Shown piece after piece: positions 5,317 to 11,943 of a stretch of 19,049 nt of DNA (the first letter of the stretch is position 1; the number at the start of each line of letters is the position of its first letter). The DNA comes from JBBTRN01 sp038065175 (lineage in GTDB: Bacteria; Patescibacteriota; Doudnabacteria; UBA920), in contig JBBTRN010000015.1 in the NCBI GenBank assembly GCA_038065175.1, forward strand, positions 1 to 19,049. Direction: 5' to 3'. Under the pieces are notes generated by a model. It made no database searches. It was not told the origin of the DNA and saw nothing but the letters and a program-made list of their open reading frames with translations. The position numbers were made by a program, and so were the translations under genes.

Positions 5317-5474
5317 ATGTTGATAAGTAAGAAATTAAGAGTAGACATCAAGAAAATACGGACAACCAAAGGAATGTCGCAGGGCGACATTTGCCGAGCG
5401 CTTGATATATAGATAGGGGTTATATGAGCGCAATCGAAAATGGCAAGAAAAATATTACCATCTCTCAATTATAG
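5317..5474 (+). pseudogene. XRE-family helix-turn-helix regulator, frameshifted and truncated
   Basis: From ATG 5317 the frame reads a Cro/C1-type helix-turn-helix start (LRVDIKKIRTTKGMSQGDIC, RALDI) and stops at 5410-5412. The match resumes in another frame at 5412 as DRGYMSAIENGKKNITISQL, the expected next helices of an XRE domain. That frame ends at TAG 5472-5474, which is the first triplet of the dispersed repeat at 5472-5551. The gene therefore carries a frameshift and a repeat-borne 3' truncation. It may descend from a phage or toxin-antitoxin repressor. Confidence 0.85.
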
Positions 5475-5551
5475 GACTTACGCACTGCGCATTCTGTCAT
5501 CCCGACTGAATGCATCTGAATGGAGGGATGACAGTCAGCGCGTAGGTCCTG
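5472..5551. repeat. Dispersed inverted-repeat element with AGGACTTACGC ends
   Basis: AGGACTTACGC (5473-5483) faces GCGTAGGTCCT (5540-5550) with one mismatch, enclosing CTGTCATCCC and GGGATGACAG. It is an 80-bp MITE-like element with no coding capacity. Relatives lie at 9314-9497, 11805-11943 and, by one end, 18796. Confidence 0.85.
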
Positions 5552-5573
5552 ATTTAAAGAAAAACTTTAAATT

Positions 5574-6095
5574 ATGCTTACTAAAAATCAAGAGGGGTAT
5601 TTAAATACAGTTCCCAAGGATAAAATCGCTCATGTGGCGGCTTTTGATCCTGCTACTCAAACTACTGCAAAAGAAATTACAGATGAAATAAAATCTGTTT
5701 TACCGTCTGCAAAAGTTTTTTATATAGGTTCGTCAGCTCTTGGTATCGCAGGAGAAAATGATATTGATATGACGGTTCTTGGAGAATCTACCTTTGATAA
5801 TTACTTTGAAATTTTTAAGAAAAAATATGGTAATCCCGAGCATACAAATTTGGAAAATAAATATGTAAAATGGGAGTTTAACCGTAATGGTTTTCCAGTC
5901 GAGTTACATCTCAATGCTTTTATGACACCGAATTTTCAAGAACAAATTGATACCAACAAAATTCTTGAAGAAAATAGAGATCTACTTTTAGAATACGAGA
6001 AAATAAAACTCGAATGTGACGGGATTTCTTGGAAAGAATATCTGATAAAGAAATACGAGTTTTGGAATAAAATATTGGGCATAGACAAAAATTAA
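5574..6095 (+). CDS. GrpB-like / nucleotidyltransferase-fold protein
   Basis: A 173-residue protein. Residues 48-67 (KVFYIGSSALGIAGENDIDM) carry the GSS loop and the paired acidic residues of a nucleotidyltransferase-fold active site, and the arrangement resembles the GrpB/UPF0157 family (GSTSV..L..K..ID). The third acidic position may be in FPVELHLNAF. The C-terminal 50 residues are charged and helical (ENRDLLLEYEKIKLE, SWKEYLIKKYEFW). Substrate and role are unknown. The start ATG is 22 bp after the end of the dispersed repeat, with a small TTTAAAG/CTTTAAA hairpin in between and no Shine-Dalgarno, so its promoter may lie in or before the repeat. Acquired accessory gene by context. Confidence 0.75.
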   Translation: MLTKNQEGYLNTVPKDKIAHVAAFDPATQTTAKEITDEIKSVLPSAKVFYIGSSALGIAGENDIDMTVLGESTFDNYFEIFKKKYGNPEHTNLENKYVKWEFNRNGFPVELHLNAFMTPNFQEQIDTNKILEENRDLLLEYEKIKLECDGISWKEYLIKKYEFWNKILGIDKN

Positions 6096-6110
6096 ATGGC
6101 CAAGGGAGCA

Positions 6111-6152
6111 ATCCCCGCCGTTTTATAATTTTCTCCTAAAAACGGCGGGGAT
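6111..6152. terminator. 14-bp GC-rich hairpin, probable terminator
   Basis: ATCCCCGCCGTTTT (6111-6124) pairs perfectly with 6139-6152, 15 bp after the GrpB-like gene. No clear T-run follows on the plus strand, so terminator function is likely but not certain. Confidence 0.55.
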
Positions 6153-6228
6153 GATTGTGCGCGCATCATTCAACATCCGGATTGTTTTGGAAAAAAGTTC
6201 GGATTTTGTTCAGGAGGGCCAGCCAAGG

Positions 6229-6310
6229 GTGGAGAAAATATTTGACATTTAACGGGTGGTAATTCCGGTATTCCGAAGCTTCAGCGTAGGATACCTTCCA
6301 CCCCAGCCAT
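6229..6310 (+). other. Sequence with tRNA-like 3' end
   Basis: GGGTGGA (6229-6235) can pair with TCCACCC (6297-6303), and the end CCTTCCACCCCAGCCAT (6294-6310) is identical over 17 bases to the end of the decayed tRNA-like sequence at 4400-4416. No cloverleaf can be drawn. Either a tRNA remnant or a dispersed fragment; nothing else is visible between 6153 and 6311. Confidence 0.35.
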
Positions 6311-6311
6311 T

Positions 6312-6339
6312 TTGACAAAAAGTTAAAGCTAGTTAAAAT
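6312..6339 (+). promoter_or_regulatory. Promoter of a short leader or small RNA
   Basis: TTGACA (6312-6317) and TAAAAT (6334-6339) lie 16 bp apart. The predicted start is near 6346. No long gene follows before the terminator at 6445. Confidence 0.6.
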
Positions 6340-6345
6340 AACAGC

Positions 6346-6474
6346 ATGTCATTCAGTTCACAAAATCTACAAATCTCCACCAAGAAGACTTTACGTTTCA
6401 CGCAAAGTCCTTGAAGTTGCATTAGTAAATTAACTATTTCTATGCCTTCTGCGCTTTGCGGAAGGTGTTTTTTT
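6346..6474 (+). ncRNA. Candidate small RNA or attenuated leader
   Basis: Bounded by the promoter at 6312-6339 and a strong terminator at 6445-6474. It contains a hairpin GACTTTACG-TTTCA-CGCAAAGTC. A 22-codon reading frame starts exactly at the predicted transcript start (ATG 6346, stop TGA 6412-6414) and could be a leaderless leader peptide. Either a free-standing RNA of about 125 nt or the attenuated 5' part of the leader of the gene at 6683. Confidence 0.45.
6445..6474 (+). terminator. Intrinsic terminator inside the leader
   Basis: CCTTCTGC pairs with GCGGAAGG (8 bp with one G-T pair) around GCTTT, followed by TGTTTTTTT. It lies 209 bp before the next start codon, so it ends an independent RNA or acts as an attenuator. 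Confidence 0.75.
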
Positions 6475-6480
6475 ATCCCA

Positions 6481-6631
6481 GTACCAAGAAGACCACGGGG
6501 ACAAGCCCTGCGGATGAATTGGTCTTCTTGTACGGGATGTTCGCCCCGAAAGGGCGTTCTGTTGGTACCACGGCTTTAGCCGTAGGGCTCCATTTGCCAC
6601 GATGATTGCTTGAAAAAATTTTGAACAATCA
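6481..6631 (+). promoter_or_regulatory. Structured leader with four consecutive stem-loops
   Basis: Stems: CAAGAAGACCA (6485-6495) with TGGTCTTCTTG (6520-6530), extended by GTAC/GTAC; CGCCC/GGGCG (6542-6556) with CGAAA loop; ACGGCT-TT-AGCCGT (6570-6583); TGATTG/CAATCA (6603-6631). The Shine-Dalgarno AGGGAGG of the following gene lies at 6667-6673. I match no known riboswitch. Repeats of the CGGCTTTAGCCG kind are also common as plain intergenic repeats. Confidence 0.4.
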
Positions 6632-6682
6632 CCGGCGCGAATACACAAAACGCGGCGGAAAACTCTAGGGAGGAATACTTTT

Positions 6683-7000
6683 ATGATGAACAAAGAAGAA
6701 TTGCGCAAAAAGCTCGCTGGTCTTCCGCTAGCCAAGGCGCTTAAGTTAGCGGAAAAGGAAACCGCTTTTTGGGATGTCCACCAGATCCACAAACTCACTA
6801 GCTTTAAAAAAGCGGTTGACTTTCTGCTTAGCTGGCCAGCCGTAGAGGCCGTGGGGCTATTAAAACAGATGGAACCCCTAGCCGCGGGGCTCCTGGTTTC
6901 CCGTCTGCGGCAACTGTCCTGCGAGCCTGGACAAGCGCAAAAGATAGCGGCCATACTCTTGTTGTGTGATAATTTTTCCGCGCTTATGCGGGAAGATTAA
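6683..7000 (+). CDS. Helical protein of unknown function, 105 residues
   Basis: I do not recognise it. It is Leu/Ala-rich and appears all-helical. Repeats such as WPAVEAVGLLKQMEPLAAGL and LVSRLRQLSCEPGQAQKIAA recall the short helical repeats of the MgtE cytoplasmic N-domain, but this is a weak likeness. No signal peptide or membrane helix. It has one of the clearest Shine-Dalgarnos in the window (AGGGAGG, 9 nt before ATG 6683; a second ATG follows at once), a structured leader, and its own terminator, so it is very probably a real single gene. The regulated-looking leader suggests control of expression. The overlapping minus-strand frame (6430-6954) lacks these signals. Confidence 0.75.
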   Translation: MMNKEELRKKLAGLPLAKALKLAEKETAFWDVHQIHKLTSFKKAVDFLLSWPAVEAVGLLKQMEPLAAGLLVSRLRQLSCEPGQAQKIAAILLLCDNFSALMRED

Positions 7001-7007
7001 GCAAAGC

Positions 7008-7050
7008 AAAAGCCCGCCCCTTAAGTTCCACTCGGGGCGAGCTTTCTTTT
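7008..7050 (+). terminator. Terminator of the 105-residue gene
   Basis: AAAGC..GCCCC (7009-7020) pairs with GGGGC..GCTTT (7034-7045), followed by CTTTT, 8 bp after the stop codon. Convergent with the cupredoxin gene, whose stop is at 7068. Confidence 0.7.
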
Positions 7051-7067
7051 ATCTAAGAACCTCTATT

Positions 7068-7604
7068 CTACTCTACTATCAAATTCCCTTTCATCCCCAT
7101 CTCTCTGTGTTTGCCCACCGAGCAATAAAATTCAAAAGTACCCATTTTGTCCGCTGTAAATTCGACTTCTGCGGTAGTCGGTCCGTTTGCTTGCGGGTTT
7201 TTTACGCTGAATTCGTCAATTACCAAATCGTGGAAACCTTGGGTGTTATTTAGGGTAATTTTTACCCTGTCGCCTTTTTTTACTTTAATCTCGCTTGGAG
7301 TGAATGAAAAATTTTTGGCCTCAACAGTAAAAGTTTTAACCTCGGCTGCCATTTCCCCTTCCTTAATAACTTCGGTCTCCTTTACTCCCTCTTGTCCGGG
7401 GACAGGCATCCCGCTTTCCGCTCCCCCGCTGGTTTCTTCCTCCGCATCTTCCAAATTAGATTCGCCTGCCCTCTGGTTATTACTTCCCTTTTGCAACAAC
7501 ACATACCCGCCCACAACTAGAATTAAAATTAGTAAAACGACAATAATCCCTTTAGCACTGCTTCCCGAAGGCTGATTTGGACTTTCCATATTATTTTCTT
7601 CCAT
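7068..7604 (-). CDS. Membrane-anchored cupredoxin (type 1 copper protein)
   Basis: A 178-residue protein. After a short cytoplasmic N-terminus come one membrane helix (about residues 18-38), a low-complexity acidic linker (about 39-88) and a C-terminal cupredoxin domain (about 89-178). The blue-copper ligands are visible: His125 (GFHDLVID), Cys161 and His166 (FYCSVGKHREM), and Met169 or Met171 as axial ligand. It should carry single electrons or bind copper on the outer face of the membrane; no redox partner lies nearby. The start ATG 7602-7604 has an AAAGGA Shine-Dalgarno 6 nt upstream. A second ATG follows five codons later. A decayed copy of its C-terminus lies at 5086-5160. It diverges from the four-helix membrane protein gene. 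Confidence 0.92.
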   Translation of the reverse strand: MEENNMESPNQPSGSSAKGIIVVLLILILVVGGYVLLQKGSNNQRAGESNLEDAEEETSGGAESGMPVPGQEGVKETEVIKEGEMAAEVKTFTVEAKNFSFTPSEIKVKKGDRVKITLNNTQGFHDLVIDEFSVKNPQANGPTTAEVEFTADKMGTFEFYCSVGKHREMGMKGNLIVE

Positions 7605-7636
7605 AATTTTCCTTTCTTTTGATTAATTTGATAATA

Positions 7637-7642
7637 TATAAT
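7637..7642 (+). promoter_or_regulatory. TATAAT in the divergent gap before the membrane protein
   Basis: The 59-bp AT-rich gap between cupredoxin and the plus-strand gene holds TATAAT at 7637-7642, and TATTAT at 7653-7658 close to the ATG at 7664. No convincing -35 hexamer is seen for either. The short distance and lack of a Shine-Dalgarno suggest a very short leader. Confidence 0.35.
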
Positions 7643-7663
7643 AAATACCAACTATTATAGCTT

Positions 7664-8164
7664 ATGTCAATTATGCTCGAAAAATTCTGGGAAAAATACG
7701 AAAAGCGCTATCGCCTGTACGCAGGACTCACTACGGGCTTATTTTTACTGCAAATCGTCCACCTTTATTGGCTCACCGCGCATGTGGTAGCTTTTAGGCT
7801 TTTTGATAAATCACTTTTCGATCCTTCCCGCTTTTGGGAGCTGGTGATTGTTTTTGTGGATTACACCGAAATTCCGGCAATTATCACCACATCAATTTTG
7901 TATATTCATTCTTTAAAAAATCGATGGAACAAAAAAGATTTATTGTTATTAGTGTTAATCAACAGCCAATGGCTGCATTTGTTTTGGATATCCGATGAAT
8001 TCGTGCTTGATGTTCTGCACAACAGCAATTCTTTAACAATCCTGCCCGTTTGGCTGGCCTGGGTGGCAATAATAATCGATTACCTCGAATTGCCGGTGAT
8101 GTTCGATACAATAAAAAAATTCCTAAAATCCTTTAAGGCAGATAAATCTTTCCCGAACTCGTAA
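7664..8164 (+). CDS. Four-helix integral membrane protein of unknown function
   Basis: A 166-residue protein with four predicted membrane helices at about residues 18-45, 58-82, 93-115 and 123-145. Charged or polar residues lie in or near them (HLYWLTAHVVAF, VDYTEIPAIITT, INSQWLHLFWISDEF, IIDYLELPVMF). The second and fourth helices share a VDYTEIP / IDYLELP pattern, which suggests an internal two-fold repeat. The buried His and Glu/Asp residues could bind metal or heme, but that is inference. No Shine-Dalgarno precedes ATG 7664. Its divergent partner is the cupredoxin, so a link to copper or electron transfer is possible. I cannot name the family. Confidence 0.78.
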   Translation: MSIMLEKFWEKYEKRYRLYAGLTTGLFLLQIVHLYWLTAHVVAFRLFDKSLFDPSRFWELVIVFVDYTEIPAIITTSILYIHSLKNRWNKKDLLLLVLINSQWLHLFWISDEFVLDVLHNSNSLTILPVWLAWVAIIIDYLELPVMFDTIKKFLKSFKADKSFPNS

Positions 8165-8208
8165 AAGGGAACTTGCTAAAGTTGGCTTACGGGGAAAATC
8201 CGACAAAT

Positions 8209-9201
8209 TCAGTTTTTAATAAAACTCGCTTCCATTCCCCATTTAATGGTTTGATCAAGCTCTTTTTGGCTCAAGATGCGGTTTTTTAGCAGGAAGTCAT
8301 ATTCTTTATAAATATTAGTCGTGTACATTTCCGGACCGTCCGTGGAAATGGAAAACTTTATCTTATTTTTCAAAAGCGCGCGGATGGTTTTTTTGACGCC
8401 CGCCGTATTTTTTATGACGCTGTTCCTTAAGTTGGAAGTCGGACAAATTTCCAAAGTAATCCCTGCCCGTGATATTTCACGCATTAAAGGCTTATCTTTT
8501 ACGCACTGGACGCCGTGGCCTATCCTGTCGGGCCTAATTACCTTTACCACAAAACGCATTTCATCGAGCTGGGCTTCTTCACCCGTGTGGACAGTGAGCC
8601 CAAGGCCGGCTTTCCGCGCTTGGGCAAAAAGCGGGGCATGCTTTTTCATACTAAAACTTTTGCGGTTCGGACCGGCCAAATCTATGCCAATAATCCCCTG
8701 GCTTTTATACTTAATGGCTTTTTTTACAATAACTTGGTTTTGCTCAAAGGTTAGCATCCTATCCATCATTAAAATTAAGCCGGCTTTGACCTGGGGGTAT
8801 TCTAAAATCGCGCGGTCCAAACCCCAAATGCCGGACATTATAATATGGTCCAAATCCCTCTCCCCGCCGCGGTTCCTTTTCATGGGGCAAAACCTAAGCT
8901 CATGCACCAGGATGTTGCATTTGCGATAGCCGCCACCGATTACGCTTTTGACGCTTTCCTCAATGGCCTCGGGCGAAGACTGGATAAGCTCTGTCCAATG
9001 GAAAAAATTCCTGTGCATTTCGTCTAAATTCCGGTTGCGCTCGTTGCCGGTCATGGTAATCATATCTTCAAACTCCCAGTAGTCCTTGGTGGGTAGTTTT
9101 ATGCCCTGGCGGTGCGCTATTGACCACAAAATCGGCGGGCTGACAGCCGAGCCTAAATGGTCATGGAGTTCAACGGAAGGTTTTTGGCGCAATAATTTCA
9201 T
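8209..9201 (-). CDS. Adenosine deaminase family metal-dependent hydrolase
   Basis: A 330-residue TIM-barrel amidohydrolase when started at ATG 9199-9201. Longer frames need a TTG at 9253-9255 inside a palindrome and add 18 residues that precede the conserved start. Numbered from that ATG: HxH zinc pair His13/His15 (ELHDHLGS), His205 and Glu208 (VHTGEE), RIGHG with His229, LEICPTSN, and zinc Asp288 (STDGP). Family enzymes deaminate adenosine or related purines. Two substrate-site positions differ from classical enzymes: the Asp after HxHL is Gly17, and the second Asp of the STDDP motif is Gly289. Adenosine itself may not be the substrate. It is the only gene between two repeat-rich gaps; no Shine-Dalgarno is seen. 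Confidence 0.88.
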   Translation of the reverse strand: MKLLRQKPSVELHDHLGSAVSPPILWSIAHRQGIKLPTKDYWEFEDMITMTGNERNRNLDEMHRNFFHWTELIQSSPEAIEESVKSVIGGGYRKCNILVHELRFCPMKRNRGGERDLDHIIMSGIWGLDRAILEYPQVKAGLILMMDRMLTFEQNQVIVKKAIKYKSQGIIGIDLAGPNRKSFSMKKHAPLFAQARKAGLGLTVHTGEEAQLDEMRFVVKVIRPDRIGHGVQCVKDKPLMREISRAGITLEICPTSNLRNSVIKNTAGVKKTIRALLKNKIKFSISTDGPEMYTTNIYKEYDFLLKNRILSQKELDQTIKWGMEASFIKN

Positions 9202-9243
9202 AAAAGTAATTTTGTCTATTTTATCATCATTAGAAAATAAAGA

Positions 9244-9287
9244 CAATATCCCCAAAACTTGACGGCCGTCAAGTTTTGGGGATATTG
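9244..9287. repeat. Perfect 44-bp palindrome without spacer
   Basis: Two 22-base arms meet at GGCC with no mismatch or loop, 43 bp upstream of the deaminase ATG. The length equals that of the palindrome at 2200-2243, though the sequence differs. In RNA it would be a hairpin with a minimal loop in or before the deaminase leader. Confidence 0.9.
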
Positions 9288-9313
9288 AGTTTTTAGCAAA
9301 ACTGTTATTAAAA

Positions 9314-9497
9314 CAGGATCTACGCGCTGACTGTCATCCCGACCGAGCCCGAGTGCATCCGAGGGCGAGTGGAGGGATCCCTTAGCCTTTAATATTCCAA
9401 TATTTAAGGGATTCCTCGGCTCGCTAGTTTACCCTGAGCGAAGTCGAATGGGCTCGGAATGACAGAAGGGTGAATTTGGTTTAGCGCGTAAGTCCTG
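9314..9497. repeat. Dispersed inverted-repeat element, 184 bp
   Basis: CAGGATCTACGCGC (9314-9327) faces GCGCGTAAGTCCTG (9484-9497). Inside are CTGTCATCCCGACCGAG and CTCGGAATGACAG, and a second GGGATCCCTTA/TAAGGGATTCC pair. It contains no gene. Larger relative of the 5472-5551 element. Confidence 0.85.
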
Positions 9498-9498
9498 T

Positions 9499-9523
9499 AA
9501 AAAACTGATTTCAAAACTTGAAA
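9499..9523 (-). terminator. Probable terminator of ftsI and the dcw operon
   Basis: On the minus strand TTTCAA-GTT-TTGAAA is followed by TCAG and six T, 64 bp after the ftsI stop and at the edge of the repeat. The stem is only 6 bp, so strength is moderate. Confidence 0.45.
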
Positions 9524-9586
9524 CCTTATTTTGTTTTCTGACATAAGACAAAAGATTCGAAAATCTCCCTACAAACTCCAGTCTAG

Positions 9587-11323
9587 CTACTGTTCTGTCC
9601 GCGTTGGCGGAATATTATAATAATTCAAAATAAATTGGGCAATTTCGCCGAATGCCGGCGCAGCCGTGCTTTCCGCGAAACTTACGTTCCTTGGGCGGTT
9701 TATTCTTACCAGCATTAAAAATTTCGCGTCTTCCACAGGTCCAAATCCTATAAAAGTTCCTATGTTATTGCCTTCTTCGTAGCCTCTTTTGTCCTTTTTT
9801 GGCACCTGCGCCGTCCCGGTCTTCCCTGCTATATAATAGCCTTTCACCGCGGCTCTTTTGCCATGCCCGTTTTCCACAACACTTACCAGCATTGCGGTTA
9901 AGGTATTCGCGGTTTTCCCGGTAATTACTTCTTTCACTACCTTGCTTTGGGTCTCTTCCGCTCTGCCGTCAGGAAAAATTTTCGCTTTTACCAAAAACGG
10001 CTTCATCATTTTACCGCCATTAGCCAGAGCGGTAAAAGCCTGAACCAGTTGAATAGGCGTAACCGCAATGCCCTGGCCAAAGCTTGCGGTATGGTAATTT
10101 ACCTTGATTTTTCCTTTAAGGTTGTCCAGGTTGCCCTTGTGCTCCATAATTTCAATCCCGGTTAATTTTCCGAACCCGAAATTTTTTACATATTCCAGGA
10201 ATTTCTCATCGCCGATTTGTTCTTTGGCAAAAATGGCTCCGGTATTTAAAGACTCCTCTAAAACCCGGGTCATGCTCTGCTTTCCATGGGCTTTGAGGTC
10301 AGAATTTTTTATTACATAATCGTCAACTTCTATGCTTCCCTTGTCCACATATTCTGTTTCAGGGCCTACCTTGCCCTCATTTATGGCCATAGCCATAGTT
10401 AAAGGCTTAAACACGCTGCCCGATTCGTAAGCTCCGGCTGTAGCCTGGTTCAAAAACACTTCGGGGTTCTCAACTTTATTGTACTCATTGGGGTTAAAAT
10501 CCGGGTAGCCCGCCATGGCTAATATAGAGCCGGTTTTGGGATCCGCGACTATTACGCTTCCGGAATCCGCCCCGTGTTTTTGCACTGCGGTACGCAAAAC
10601 GCTTTCGACTTTAAACTGTATGGATTTGTCTATGGTCAAAATTAAATTAATACCGTCTTGGGCCGGAATTTTTTCCCTGGTAGAGCCAAAAATCCAGGCG
10701 CCATTTGCGCCCGCCTCCTCAAACAAGGTGCCATTCTTTCCGGAGAGCTCCTTTTCAAAAAACCTTTCAACGCCGTACAGCCCTTCTTTATGCAGGTCCT
10801 TATAGCCCACATAGCCGATTACCTGGGAAAGCAAGCTGTTTTCCGGATACACGCGGGTTTCTTCGTAATCAAAGAGTATGCCGGAAAGTTTTAAGTTTTT
10901 TATTTCTTCGACTTGCTTGTCCGTAATTTGCTTTTTTATGGGTACATACTTGCGGCTTTTGTCTTCAAATTTTTTTATTATTTCCAGCTCGTCAATTTTT
11001 AAAATTGCCGCGAGCTTTATTGAAGTCTGGGTGGGGTCGACTATTTCGCCTGGGACAGCATAAACTAAGGGCTTTTTTAGGTTGCCGGCGACTGAAATCG
11101 GACCGCTGGAAAACTTATCTGTTATTTTTATTTCGCCGCGCGCGGCCTGGAGGCGAGTAAAGAGGCTATGCTGGTCTTCTGCCAATAGGCTCGCTTGCTT
11201 CCCGTTCACCACCTGCAAAAAAAATAATCTGGCCGCGATTCCGGCAAACATTAAAAAGAAAAAAACAGTCACCAGGGCTGTTCGTTTGGCAAAAGGGTCA
11301 GTTTGTAATTTTTGCCTGATCAT
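9587..11323 (-). CDS. ftsI: Penicillin-binding protein, division transpeptidase FtsI/PBP2-type
   Basis: A 578-residue class B penicillin-binding protein that cross-links septal peptidoglycan outside the membrane. A short basic N-terminus and one membrane helix (about 14-38) precede a dimerisation domain (about 60-220) and the transpeptidase domain. Catalytic motifs: SVFK with nucleophile Ser303 and Lys306, SLN at 358-360, KTGT at 501-504. The usual RGxIxDRNG element is degenerate (RGEIKITDKFSSG). ATG 11321-11323 has an AAAGG Shine-Dalgarno that overlaps the last codons of the ftsL-like gene; the two genes are 5 bp apart. Position after mraZ, rsmH and ftsL identifies it as the division enzyme. 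The usual downstream murein genes do not follow; a repeat does. Confidence 0.93.
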   Translation of the reverse strand: MIRQKLQTDPFAKRTALVTVFFFLMFAGIAARLFFLQVVNGKQASLLAEDQHSLFTRLQAARGEIKITDKFSSGPISVAGNLKKPLVYAVPGEIVDPTQTSIKLAAILKIDELEIIKKFEDKSRKYVPIKKQITDKQVEEIKNLKLSGILFDYEETRVYPENSLLSQVIGYVGYKDLHKEGLYGVERFFEKELSGKNGTLFEEAGANGAWIFGSTREKIPAQDGINLILTIDKSIQFKVESVLRTAVQKHGADSGSVIVADPKTGSILAMAGYPDFNPNEYNKVENPEVFLNQATAGAYESGSVFKPLTMAMAINEGKVGPETEYVDKGSIEVDDYVIKNSDLKAHGKQSMTRVLEESLNTGAIFAKEQIGDEKFLEYVKNFGFGKLTGIEIMEHKGNLDNLKGKIKVNYHTASFGQGIAVTPIQLVQAFTALANGGKMMKPFLVKAKIFPDGRAEETQSKVVKEVITGKTANTLTAMLVSVVENGHGKRAAVKGYYIAGKTGTAQVPKKDKRGYEEGNNIGTFIGFGPVEDAKFLMLVRINRPRNVSFAESTAAPAFGEIAQFILNYYNIPPTRTEQ

Positions 11324-11328
11324 AATGC

Positions 11329-11691
11329 TTACCTTTGCGACAAATGGTTTTCCGTAAACAAATACTGGGTAGTGCTTACCACGGAAAACCCGTTTTGCAA
11401 AAGCTCTTTTTCCAAATTTGTAACAGAGGCCTTTTCCGCGATTTGCAAATTTGATTTCTTGTTTTCCTGACTCACCTCCGCGATTTTACTCTGCAAAGCT
11501 TTTATTTCATAGCCTAAAGAGGCTTGCTCGTTTACCCCCAGTATGTAAGAAAAAAATAAAGCCACATTAATTAATACCAGGAAAATTACCAGAACTTTTC
11601 TGCCTATAGATACAGTTTTAAGATTCGAAGCTCTAATTACTTTTGTCTGCGAGTGGGCAAAAATTTGGGGGAGCGCAAGTTCTTTAAGCAT
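11329..11691 (-). CDS. FtsL-like septum protein
   Basis: A 120-residue bitopic protein with a cytoplasmic segment of about 32 residues, a membrane helix at about 33-54 (LVIFLVLINVALFFSYILGV), and an external heptad-patterned coiled coil at about 57-100. This is the topology of FtsL/DivIC, which in other bacteria form a trimer with FtsB/FtsQ and activate the septal transpeptidase. Sequence alone is weak evidence, as FtsL diverges fast; position between rsmH and ftsI is the main support. It ends 5 bp before ftsI. It is separated from rsmH by 234 bp holding a dispersed repeat, where these genes are normally adjacent. No Shine-Dalgarno. Confidence 0.8.
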   Translation of the reverse strand: MLKELALPQIFAHSQTKVIRASNLKTVSIGRKVLVIFLVLINVALFFSYILGVNEQASLGYEIKALQSKIAEVSQENKKSNLQIAEKASVTNLEKELLQNGFSVVSTTQYLFTENHLSQR

Positions 11692-11804
11692 TTTATTTTT
11701 ATTTTTATTAATTTAATATTTGAATTTGTTATATTTTTATATAAATTTTAGCTACCAAAATGGCTATTAGACTTTGAGTTACGAAACGCAAGTTAAACTA
11801 CATT

Positions 11805-11943
11805 TGTCATTGCGAGGAGTGTCCGCCGGAGGCGGATCTGCCTCAGGCACGACATCCGAAGCAATCTATCTTTTTTGGCTTATTTATTGAGATTGCTTCG
11901 TCGCAAGGCCTCCTCGCAATGACAGTCAGCGCGTAGGTCCTGA
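11805..11943. repeat. Dispersed repeat inserted between rsmH and ftsL
   Basis: TGTCATTGCGAGGAG (11805-11819) faces CTCCTCGCAATGACA (11910-11924), enclosing GCAATCTA/GAGATTGC arms. The right end continues GTCAGCGCGTAGGTCCTGA, the terminal sequence shared with 5531-5552. That end overlaps the 3' end of rsmH. The left GGACTTACGC end is not recognisable. Confidence 0.85.

Noticed and set aside
5226..5468. 80-residue minus-strand frame
   Set aside because: It is antisense to the XRE pseudogene, whose helix-turn-helix similarity is clear on the plus strand.
6430..6954. 174-residue minus-strand frame
   Set aside because: Overlaps the 105-residue plus-strand gene that has a strong Shine-Dalgarno and terminator; composition is Arg/Ser-rich as in a shadow frame.
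8321..9027. Plus-strand frames of 202, 79 and 60 residues
   Set aside because: Shadows of the deaminase-family gene, which carries all zinc-site motifs on the minus strand.
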